Positions 1 through 10,168 of a stretch of 64,000 nt of DNA are shown here, in pieces. The DNA comes from Petrolisthes cinctipes (Eukaryota; Arthropoda; Malacostraca; Decapoda; Porcellanidae), in NCBI GenBank assembly GCA_033782935.1, contig JAWQEG010000717.1, positions 1,364,001 through 1,428,000 of the forward strand, written 5' to 3'. The number at the start of each line of letters is the position of its first letter. Within the stretch, counting starts at the first letter, position 1. The position numbers and the translations under genes are program-made. The notes under the pieces are model-generated. The model was not told where the DNA came from. It was given only the letters and a program-made list of their open reading frames with translations, and searched no databases.

Positions 1-188
1 TTCGATATTTTTGGGTCCCAGAAGCGATCTGTACATGCCTACTCAGTGCTAGAATGTTTTCAAAATATAGGCTCAAAGCATGCTAAAATTCGAGATTTTA
101 GGTGTCCAAAGTCGATATGTGCATGCATCATCTGTACACGTTTATATCTCAAATTCAGGCTCAAAACACCCGAAAATTCTATATTTTT

Positions 189-335
189 GGGTCCCAGAAG
201 TGATCTGTACTTGCCTACTTAGTGCTAGAATATTTTCAAAATATAGGCCCAAAACATGCTAAAAATCGATATTTTAGGTGCCCAAAGTCGATATTTCAAA
301 TTCAGGCCCAAAACACACGAAAATTCGATATTTTG
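189..335. repeat. Class b short monomer (147 bp) with a 29-bp internal deletion
   Basis: Full-length monomers read GTCGATAT, then about 29 bp including GTGCATGCATC and GTACCCGTTTATAT, then CTCAAATTC. Here the sequence goes directly from GTCGATAT to TTCAAATTC near position 294. The 29-bp loss lies between two ATAT tetranucleotides, consistent with a microhomology deletion in the second half-monomer. The same deletion recurs in many monomers, for example 1511-1657, 2010-2156, 2513-2659 and 3013-3159, so it was amplified with the higher-order units and did not arise repeatedly. Confidence 0.9.
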
Positions 336-511
336 GGGTCCCAGAAGCGAACTGTACATGCCTACTCCGTGTTAGAGTATTTTCAAAATTCAGGCCCAAA
401 ACATACTGAAAATCAATCTTTTAGGTGCCCAAAAGTCGATATGTGCTTGCATCTTCTGTACCCGTTATATCCCAAATTCAACCTCAAAACACCCGAAAAT
501 TCGATATTTTG

Positions 512-669
512 GGGTCCCAGAAGCGATTTGTACTTGCCTACTCAGATGCAGGCCCAAAACATGCTGAAAATCGATATTTTAGGTGCCCAAAGTCAACATG
601 TGTATGCATCTTCTGCACACGTTTATATCACAAATTCTACATCAAAACGCCCGAAAATTCGATAATTTT
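512..669. repeat. Class e short monomer (158 bp) with an 18-bp net deletion
   Basis: The first half-monomer tract between CCTACTCAG and CAGGCCC, normally about 21 bp including GCTAGAATGTTTTC, is replaced by ATG. The monomer also carries a diagnostic tail with GTCAACATGTGTATGC, CTGCACACG and ATCACAAATTCTAC. Class e is usually followed by class f (GTCTAGTCAGTGCTAG or GTCTAATCAG), as here at 670. The same pair recurs at 5007-5340 and 6368-6701 and in many later blocks. Confidence 0.88.
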
Positions 670-828
670 GGGTCCCAGAAGCGATCTGTACATGTCTAAT
701 CAGTGCTAGAATGTTTTCAAAATATAGGCTCAAAATATGCTAAAAATCGATATTTTAAGTGTCCAAAGTCGATATGTGCATGCATCTTCTGTACCCGTTT
801 ATATCTCAAATTCAGGCTCAAAACACCC

Positions 829-1005
829 GAAAATTCGATATTTTTGGGTCCCAGAAGCGATCTGTACATGCCTACTCCGTGTTAGAGTATTTTCAAAATA
901 CAGGCCCAAAACATACTGAAAATCGATCATTTAGGTGCCCAAAAGTCGATATATGCATGCATCTTCTGTACCCGTTTATATCTCAAATTCTGGCTCCAAA
1001 CACCT
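829..1005. repeat. Representative full-length monomer showing two ~88-bp halves (class c, 177 bp)
   Basis: The first half (829-917, 89 bp) and second half (918-1005, 88 bp) are recognisably related. Both begin GAAAAT(T)CGAT. Both then carry a TTT/GG/CCCA block, AAG with CGAT, TGTACATGC against TATGCATGC, and a TCAAAAT(A)/TCAAATT tract. Both end near (C)AGGC(C)CAAAACA-like sequence. The first half has TATTTTTGGGTCCCAG where the second has a TTTAGGTGCCC block. The present unit therefore looks like a dimerised ~88-bp repeat whose halves have diverged far more than whole monomers have from each other. Confidence 0.8.
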
Positions 1006-1022
1006 GAAAATTCGATATTTTG

Positions 1023-1158
1023 GGGTCCCAAAAGCGATCTGTACATGCCTACTCAGATGCAGGCCCAAAGCATGCTGAAAATCGATATTTTAGGTGCCCA
1101 AAGTCACACGTTTATATCACAAATTCTACCTCAAAACACCCAAAAATTCGATAATTTT
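1023..1158. repeat. Doubly deleted class e monomer (136 bp)
   Basis: This monomer has the 18-bp class e deletion in the first half. It has a further 22-bp deletion in the second half, where AAAGTCA runs directly into CACGTTTATATCAC near 1101-1116. A CA dinucleotide flanks the second loss. Related copies lie near 6879-7014, 19.1-19.2 kb and 21.4-21.6 kb. Among the spacings I measured only the 123- and 126-bp monomers are shorter. Confidence 0.85.
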
Positions 1159-4023
1159 TGGTTCCAGAAGCGATCTGTACATGTCTAGTCAGTGCTAGAA
1201 TGTTTTCAAAATATAGGCTCAAAACATGCTAGAAATCGATATTTTAAGTGTCCAAAGTCGATATGTGAATGCATCTTCTGTACCCGTTTATATCTCAAAT
1301 TCATGCTCAAAACACCCGAAAATTTGATATTTTGGGGTCCCAGAAGCGATCTGTACACGCCTACTCCTAGTTAGAGTATTTTCAAAATACAGGCCCAAAA
1401 CAAGCTGAAAATCGATATTTTAGGTGACCAAAGTTAATATGTGTATGCATCTTCTGTACCCGTTTATATCCCAAATTCAGCCTCTAAACACCCGAAAATT
1501 CGATAATTTTGGGTCCCAGAAGCGATCTGTACATGCCTACTCAGTGCTAGAATATTTTCAAAATATAGGCCCAAAACATGCTAAAAATCGATATTTTAGG
1601 TGCCCAAAGTCGATATCTCAAATTCAGGCCCAAAACACCCAAAAATTCGATATTTTGGGGTCCCAGAAGCGATCTGTACATGCCTACTCCGTGTTAGAGT
1701 ATTTTCAATATACAGGCCCAAAACATACTGAAAATCGATCTTTTAGGTGCCCCAAAGTCAATATGTTGATGTATCTTCTGGACCCGTTTATATCTCAAAT
1801 TCAGGCTCAAAACACCCGAAATTCGATATTTTGGGGTCCAAGAAGCGATCTGTACTTGTCTACTCCGTGTTAGAGTATTTTCAAAATACAGACCCAAAAC
1901 AAGCTGAAAATCGATATTTTAGGTGACCAAAGTCAATATGTGTATGCATCTTCTGCACCCGTTTATATCCCAAAATCAACCTCAAAACACTCGAAAATTC
2001 GATATTTTTGGGTCCCAGAAGCGATCTGTACATGCCTACTCAGTGCTAGAATGTTTTCAAAATATAGGCTCAAAGCATGCTAAAAATCGATATTTTAGGT
2101 GCCCAAAGTCAATATCTCAAATTCAGGCCCAAAACACCCAAAAATTCGATATTTTGGGGTCCCAGAAGCGATCTGTACATGCCTACTCCGTGTTAGAGTA
2201 TTTTCAATATACAGGCCCAAAACATACTGAAAATCGATCTTTTAGGTGCCCAAAAGTCAATATGTGGATGTATCTTCTGGACCCGTTTATATCTCAAATT
2301 CAGGCTCAAAAAACCCAAAAATTCGATATTTTGGGGTCCAAGAAGCGATCTGTACTTGCCTATTTTAGAGTATTAGAGTATTTTCAAAATACAGACCCAA
2401 AACAAGCTAAAAATCGATATTTTAGGTGACCAAAGTCAATATGTGTATGCATCTTCTGCACCCGTTTATATCCCAAATTCAACCTCAAAACACCCGAAAA
2501 TTCGATATTTTTGGGTCCCAGAAGCGATCTCTACATGCCTACATAGTGCTAGAATATTTTCAAAATATAGGCCCAAAACATGCTAAAAATCGATATTTTA
2601 GGTGCCCAAAGTCGATATCTCAAATTTAGGCCCAAAAAACCCGAAAATTCGATATTTTGGGGTCCCAGAAGCGAACTGTACATGCCTACTCCGTGTTAGA
2701 GTATTTTCAAAATACAGGCCCAAAACATACTGAAAATCGATCTTTTAGGTGCCCAAAAGTCGATATGTGCAAGCATCTTCTGTACCCGATTATATCCCAA
2801 ATTCAACCACAAAACACCCTAAAATTCGATATTTTTAGGTCCCAGAAGCGATCTGTACATGCCTACTCAGTGCTAGAATTTTTTCAAAATATAGGCTCAA
2901 AACATGCTAAAAATCGATATTTTAAGTGTCCAAAGTCGATATGTGCATGCATCATCTGTACCCGTTTATATCTCAAATTCAGGCTTAAAACACCCGAAAA
3001 TTCGATATTCTGGGGTCCCAGAAGTGATCTGTACATGCCTACTTAGTGCTAGAATATTTTCAAAATATAGGCCCAAAACATGCTAAAAATCGATATTTTA
3101 GGTGCCCAAAGTCGATATCTCAAATTCAGGCCCAAAACAAACGAAAATTCGATATTTTGGGGTCCCAGAAGCAAACTGAACATGCCTACTCCGTGTTAGA
3201 GTATTTTCAAAATACAGGCCCAAACCATACTGAAAATCGATCTTTTAGGTGCCCAAAAGTCGATATGTGCATGCATTTTCTGTACCCGTTTATATCCCAA
3301 ATTCAACCTCAAAACACCCGAAAATTCGATATTTTGGTGTCCCAGAAGCGATCTGTACTTGCCTACTCCGTGTTAGAGTATTTTCAAAATACAGGCCCAA
3401 AACAAGCAGAAAATCGATATTTTAGGTGACCAAAGTCAATATGTGTATGCATCTTCTGCACCCGTTTATATCCCAAATTCAACCTCAAAACACCTGAAAA
3501 TTCGATATTTTTGAGTCCCAGAAGCGATCTGTACATGCCTACTCAGTGCTAGAATTTTTTCAAAATATAGGCTCAAAACATGCTAAAAATCGATATTTTA
3601 AGTGTCCAAAGTCGATATGTGCATGCATCATCTGTACCCGTTTATATCTCAAATTCAGGCTCCAAACACCCGAAAATTCGATATTTTGGGGTCCCAGAAG
3701 CGATCTGTACATGCCTACTCAGATGAAGGCCAAAAACATGCTGAAAATCGATATTTTAGGTGCCCAAAAGTCGATATGTGCATGCATCTTCTGTACCCGT
3801 TTATATCCCAAATTCAACCTCAAAACACCAAAAAATTCGATATTTTGGGGTTCTAGAAGCGATCTCTACTTCCTTACTCCGTGTTAGAGTATTTTCAAAA
3901 TACAGGCCCAAAACAAGCTGAAAATCGATATTTTAGGTGACCAAAGTCAATATGTGTATGCATCTTCTGCACCCGTTTATATCCCAAATTCAACCTCAAA
4001 ACACCCGAAAATTCGATTTTGGG

Positions 4024-4162
4024 GGGTCCCAGAAGTGATTTATACTTAGTGCTAGTATATTTTCAAAATATAAGCCCAAAACATGCTAAAAATCGATATT
4101 TTAGATGCCCAAAGTCGATATCTCAAATTCAGGCCCAAAAAAAACAAAAATTCGATATTTTG
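4024..4162. repeat. Class b derivative (139 bp) with A-rich tract
   Basis: This monomer carries both the 29-bp class b deletion and an additional 8-bp loss in the first half, where TATACTTAGTGC replaces the usual GTACATGCCTACTTAGTGC. It ends in AGGCCCAAAAAAAACAAAAA, an A-run specific to this subfamily. The subfamily marks matching positions in many blocks: near 9990, 12828, 14477, 29588, 32888, 34023, 62162 and 63658. A related AAGAAAAAC version occurs near 15980, 35155, 37450 and 40410. Confidence 0.85.
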
Positions 4163-5516
4163 GAGTCCCAGAAGCGAACTGTACATGCCTACTCCGTGTT
4201 AGAGTATTTTCAAAATACAGGCCCAAAACAAGCAGAAAATCGATATTTTAGGTGACCAAAGTCAATATGTGTATGCATCTTCTGCACCCGTTTATATCCC
4301 AAATTCAACCTCTAAACACCCGAAAATTCGATAATTTTGGGTCACAGAACCGATCTGTACTCAGTGCTAGAATATTTTCAAAATATAGGCCCAAAACATG
4401 CTAAAAATCGATATTTTAGGTGCCCAAAGTCGATATCTCAAATTCAGGCCCAAAACACCCAAAAATTCGATATTTTGGTGTCCCAGAAGCGATCTGTACA
4501 TGCTTACTCCGTGTTAGAGTATTTTCAATATACATGCCCAAAACATACTGAAAATCGATCTTTTAGGTGCCCAAAAGTCAATATGTGGATGTATCTTCTG
4601 GACCCGTTTATATCTCAAATTCAGGCTCAAAACACCCAAAAATTCGATATTTTGGGGTCCAAGAAGCGATCTGTACTTGCCTACTCCGTGTTAGAGTATT
4701 TTCAAAATACAGGCCCAAAACAAGCTGAAAATCGATATTTTAGGTGACCAAAGTCAATATGTGTATGCATCTTCTGCACCCGTTTATATCACAAATTCTA
4801 CCTACAAACACCCGAAAATTCGATATTTTGGGGTTCCAGAAGCGAACTGTACATGCCTACCCCGTGTTAGAGTATTTTCAAAATACAGGCCCAAAACATA
4901 CTGAAAATCGATCTTTTAGGTGCCCAAAAGTCGATATTTGCATGCATCTTCTGTACCCGTTATATCCCAAATTCAACCTCAAAACACCCGAAAATTCGAT
5001 ATTTTGGGGTCCCAGAAGCGATCTGTACTTGCCTACTCAGATGCAGGCCCAAAACATGCTGAAAATCGATATTTTAGGTGCCCAAAGTCAACATGTGTAT
5101 GCATCTTCAGCACACGTTTATATCACAAATTCTACATCAAAACGCCCGAAAATTCGATAATTTTGGGTCCCAGAAGCGATCTGTACATGTCTAATCAGTG
5201 CTAGAATGTTTTCAAAATATAGGCTCAAAATATGCTAAAGATCGATATTTTAAGTGTCCAAAGTCGATATGTGCATCCATCTTCTGTACCCGTTTATATC
5301 TCAAATTCAGGCTCAAAACACCCGAAAATTTGATATTTTGGGGTCCCAGAAGCGATCTGTACATGCCTACTCCTAGTTAGAGTATTTTCAAAATACAGGC
5401 CCAAAACAAGCTGAAAATCGATATTTTAGGTGACCAAAGTTAATATGTGTATGCATCTTCTGTACCCGTTTATATCCCAAATTCAACCTCTAAACACCTG
5501 AAAATTCGATAATTTT

Positions 5517-5692
5517 GGGTCCCAGAAGCGATCTGTACATGCCTACTCAGTGCTAGAATATTTTCAAAATATAGGCCCAAAACATACTGAAAATCGATCT
5601 TTTAGGTGCCCAAAAGTCAATATGTTGATGTATCTTCTGGACCCGTTTATATCTCAAATTCAGGCTCAAAACACCCGAAATTCGATATTTTG
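5517..5692. repeat. Hybrid b/c monomer marking an unequal-exchange junction
   Basis: The left part (GTGCTAGAATATTTTC then AATATAGGCCC) is class b and matches 1511 onward. The right part (ATACTGAAAATCGATC, then GTTGATGTATC) is class c and matches 1658 onward. The switch falls inside the shared tract AGGCCCAAAACAT at 5573-5585. Relative to 1511-1833 exactly one 147-bp monomer length has been lost: the offset changes from 4006 to 3859. This is what unequal crossing over between adjacent monomers would leave. Confidence 0.82.
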
Positions 5693-5856
5693 GGGTCCAA
5701 GAAGCGATCTGTACTTGCCTACTCCGTGTTAGAGTATTTTCAAAATACAGATCCAAAACAAGCTGAAAATCGATATTTTAGGTGACCAAAGTCAATATGT
5801 GTATGCATCTTCTGCACCCGTTTATATCCCAAATTCTACCTCAAAATACCCGAGAA

Positions 5857-8800
5857 TTCGATATTTTTGGGTCCCAGAAGCGATCTGTACATGCCTACTC
5901 AGTGCTAGAATGTTTTCAAAATATAGGCTCAAAGCATGCTAAAATTCGAGATTTTAGGTGTCCAAAGTCGATATGTGCATGCATCATCTGTACACGTTTA
6001 TATCTCAAATTCAGGCTCAAAACACCCGAAAATTCTATATTTTTGGGTCCCAGAAGTGATCTGTACTTGCCTACTTAGTGCTAGAATATTTTCAAAATAT
6101 AGGCCCAAAACATGCTAAAAATCGATATTTTAGGTGCCCAAAGTCGATATTTCAAATTCAGGCCCAAAACACACGAAAATTCGATATTTTGGGGTCCCAG
6201 AAGCGAACTGTACATGCCTACTCCGTGTTAGAGTATTTTCAAAATTCAGGCCCAAAACATACTGAAAATCAATCTTTTAGGTGCCCAAAAGTCGATATGT
6301 GCTTGCATCTTCTGTACCCGTTATATCCCAAATTCAACCTCAAAACACCCGAAAATTCGATATTTTGGGGTCCCAGAAGCGATTTGTACTTGCCTACTCA
6401 GATGCAGGCCCAAAACATGCTGAAAATCGATATTTTAGGTGCCCAAAGTCAACATGTGTATGCATCTTCTGCACACGTTTATATCACAAATTCTACATCA
6501 AAACGCCCGAAAATTCGATAATTTTGGGTCCCAGAAGCGATCTGTACATGTCTAATCAGTGCTAGAATGTTTTCAAAATATAGGCTCAAAATATGCTAAA
6601 AATCGATATTTTAAGTGTCCAAAGTCGATATGTGCATGCATCTTCTGTACCCGTTTATATCTCAAATTCAGGCTCAAAACACCCGAAAATTCGATATTTT
6701 TGGGTCCCAGAAGCGATCTGTACATGCCTACTCCGTGTTAGAGTATTTTCAAAATACAGGCCCAAAACATACTGAAAATCGATCATTTAGGTGCCCAAAA
6801 GTCGATATATGCATGCATCTTCTGTACCCGTTTATATCTCAAATTCTGGCTCCAAACACCTGAAAATTCGATATTTTGGGGTCCCAAAAGCGATCTGTAC
6901 ATGCCTACTCAGATGCAGGCCCAAAGCATGCTGAAAATCGATATTTTAGGTGCCCAAAGTCACACGTTTATATCACAAATTCTACCTCAAAACACCCAAA
7001 AATTCGATAATTTTTGGTTCCAGAAGCGATCTGTACATGTCTAGTCAGTGCTAGAATGTTTTCAAAATATAGGCTCAAAACATGCTAGAAATCGATATTT
7101 TAAGTGTCCAAAGTCGATATGTGAATGCATCTTCTGTACCCGTTTATATCTCAAATTCATGCTCAAAACACCCGAAAATTTGATATTTTGGGGTCCCAGA
7201 AGCGATCTGTACACGCCTACTCCTAGTTAGAGTATTTTCAAAATACAGGCCCAAAACAAGCTGAAAATCGATATTTTAGGTGACCAAAGTTAATATGTGT
7301 ATGCATCTTCTGTACCCGTTTATATCCCAAATTCAGCCTCTAAACACCCGAAAATTCGATAATTTTGGGTCCCAGAAGCGATCTGTACATGCCTACTCAG
7401 TGCTAGAATATTTTCAAAATATAGGCCCAAAACATGCTAAAAATCGATATTTTAGGTGCCCAAAGTCGATATCTCAAATTCAGGCCCAAAACACCCAAAA
7501 ATTCGATATTTTGGGGTCCCAGAAGCGATCTGTACATGCCTACTCCGTGTTAGAGTATTTTCAATATACAGGCCCAAAACATACTGAAAATCGATCTTTT
7601 AGGTGCCCCAAAGTCAATATGTTGATGTATCTTCTGGACCCGTTTATATCTCAAATTCAGGCTCAAAACACCCGAAATTCGATATTTTGGGGTCCAAGAA
7701 GCGATCTGTACTTGTCTACTCCGTGTTAGAGTATTTTCAAAATACAGACCCAAAACAAGCTGAAAATCGATATTTTAGGTGACCAAAGTCAATATGTGTA
7801 TGCATCTTCTGCACCCGTTTATATCCCAAAATCAACCTCAAAACACTCGAAAATTCGATATTTTTGGGTCCCAGAAGCGATCTGTACATGCCTACTCAGT
7901 GCTAGAATGTTTTCAAAATATAGGCTCAAAGCATGCTAAAAATCGATATTTTAGGTGCCCAAAGTCAATATCTCAAATTCAGGCCCAAAACACCCAAAAA
8001 TTCGATATTTTGGGGTCCCAGAAGCGATCTGTACATGCCTACTCCGTGTTAGAGTATTTTCAATATACAGGCCCAAAACATACTGAAAATCGATCTTTTA
8101 GGTGCCCAAAAGTCAATATGTGGATGTATCTTCTGGACCCGTTTATATCTCAAATTCAGGCTCAAAAAACCCAAAAATTCGATATTTTGGGGTCCAAGAA
8201 GCGATCTGTACTTGCCTATTTTAGAGTATTAGAGTATTTTCAAAATACAGACCCAAAACAAGCTAAAAATCGATATTTTAGGTGACCAAAGTCAATATGT
8301 GTATGCATCTTCTGCACCCGTTTATATCCCAAATTCAACCTCAAAACACCCGAAAATTCGATATTTTTGGGTCCCAGAAGCGATCTCTACATGCCTACAT
8401 AGTGCTAGAATATTTTCAAAATATAGGCCCAAAACATGCTAAAAATCGATATTTTAGGTGCCCAAAGTCGATATCTCAAATTTAGGCCCAAAAAACCCGA
8501 AAATTCGATATTTTGGGGTCCCAGAAGCGAACTGTACATGCCTACTCCGTGTTAGAGTATTTTCAAAATACAGGCCCAAAACATACTGAAAATCGATCTT
8601 TTAGGTGCCCAAAAGTCGATATGTGCAAGCATCTTCTGTACCCGATTATATCCCAAATTCAACCACAAAACACCCTAAAATTCGATATTTTTAGGTCCCA
8701 GAAGCGATCTGTACATGCCTACTCAGTGCTAGAATTTTTTCAAAATATAGGCTCAAAACATGCTAAAAATCGATATTTTAAGTGTCCAAAGTCGATATGT

Positions 8801-10168
8801 GCATGCATCATCTGTACCCGTTTATATCTCAAATTCAGGCTTAAAACACCCGAAAATTCGATATTCTGGGGTCCCAGAAGTGATCTGTACATGCCTACTT
8901 AGTGCTAGAATATTTTCAAAATATAGGCCCAAAACATGCTAAAAATCGATATTTTAGGTGCCCAAAGTCGATATCTCAAATTCAGGCCCAAAACAAACGA
9001 AAATTCGATATTTTGGGGTCCCAGAAGCAAACTGAACATGCCTACTCCGTGTTAGAGTATTTTCAAAATACAGGCCCAAACCATACTGAAAATCGATCTT
9101 TTAGGTGCCCAAAAGTCGATATGTGCATGCATTTTCTGTACCCGTTTATATCCCAAATTCAACCTCAAAACACCCGAAAATTCGATATTTTGGTGTCCCA
9201 GAAGCGATCTGTACTTGCCTACTCCGTGTTAGAGTATTTTCAAAATACAGGCCCAAAACAAGCAGAAAATCGATATTTTAGGTGACCAAAGTCAATATGT
9301 GTATGCATCTTCTGCACCCGTTTATATCCCAAATTCAACCTCAAAACACCTGAAAATTTGATATTTTTGAGTCCCAGAAGCGATCTGTACATGCCTACTC
9401 AGTGCTAGAATTTTTTCAAAATATAGGCTCAAAACATGCTAAAAATCGATATTTTAAGTGTCCAAAGTCGATATGTGCATGCATCATCTGTACCCGTTTA
9501 TATCTCAAATTCAGGCTCCAAACACCCGAAAATTCGATATTTTGGGGTCCCAGAAGCGATCTGTACATGCCTACTCAGATGAAGGCCAAAAACATGCTGA
9601 AAATCGATATTTTAGGTGCCCAAAAGTCGATATGTGCATGCATCTTCTGTACCCGTTTATATCCCAAATTCAACCTCAAAACACCAAAAAATTCGATATT
9701 TTGGGGTTCTAGAAGCGATCTCTACTTCCTTACTCCGTGTTAGAGTATTTTCAAAATACAGGCCCAAAACAAGCTGAAAATCGATATTTTAGGTGACCAA
9801 AGTCAATATGTGTATGCATCTTCTGCACCCGTTTATATCCCAAATTCAACCTCAAAACACCCGAAAATTCGATTTTGGGGGGTCCCAGAAGTGATTTATA
9901 CTTAGTGCTAGTATATTTTCAAAATATAAGCCCAAAACATGCTAAAAATCGATATTTTAGATGCCCAAAGTCGATATCTCAAATTCAGGCCCAAAAAAAA
10001 CAAAAATTCGATATTTTGGAGTCCCAGAAGCGAACTGTACATGCCTACTCCGTGTTAGAGTATTTTCAAAATACAGGCCCAAAACAAGCAGAAAATCGAT
10101 ATTTTAGGTGACCAAAGTCAATATGTGTATGCATCTTCTGCACCCGTTTATATCCCAAATTCAACCTC
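5857..10168. repeat. Higher-order repeat unit 2, near-identical partial copy of 1-4312
   Basis: Sequence matches 1-4312 at a constant offset of 5856 bp, with no indel in the landmarks checked. The only mismatch I noticed is C at 3503 against T at 9359; I did not compare every base. The order of all short and long monomers is preserved. Homology stops at 4312/10168, inside the CAACCTC tract. Beyond it unit 1 reads TAAACACCCG while this copy reads AAAACACCTG. Confidence 0.92.

Larger units (their letters stand above)
1..5856. repeat. Higher-order repeat unit 1, 5856 bp, 35 monomers
   Basis: By landmark positions the unit from 13 to 5868 holds 35 monomers: 24 near full length (176-179 bp), five of 147 bp, two of 139 bp, three of 158/159 bp and one of 136 bp. 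The next 4312 bp (5857-10168) repeats this unit from its first base in the window. The left edge of the homology is therefore at or before position 1 and cannot be placed. Part of the unit is itself internally duplicated: 4831-5340 resembles 336-845, and 5341 onward resembles 1335 onward. Confidence 0.9.

Noticed and set aside
829..1005. Palindromic sites ATCGAT, TGCATGCA and TGTACA as regulatory operators
   Set aside because: They recur in most monomers simply because the monomer recurs. Nothing in the window is there to be regulated.
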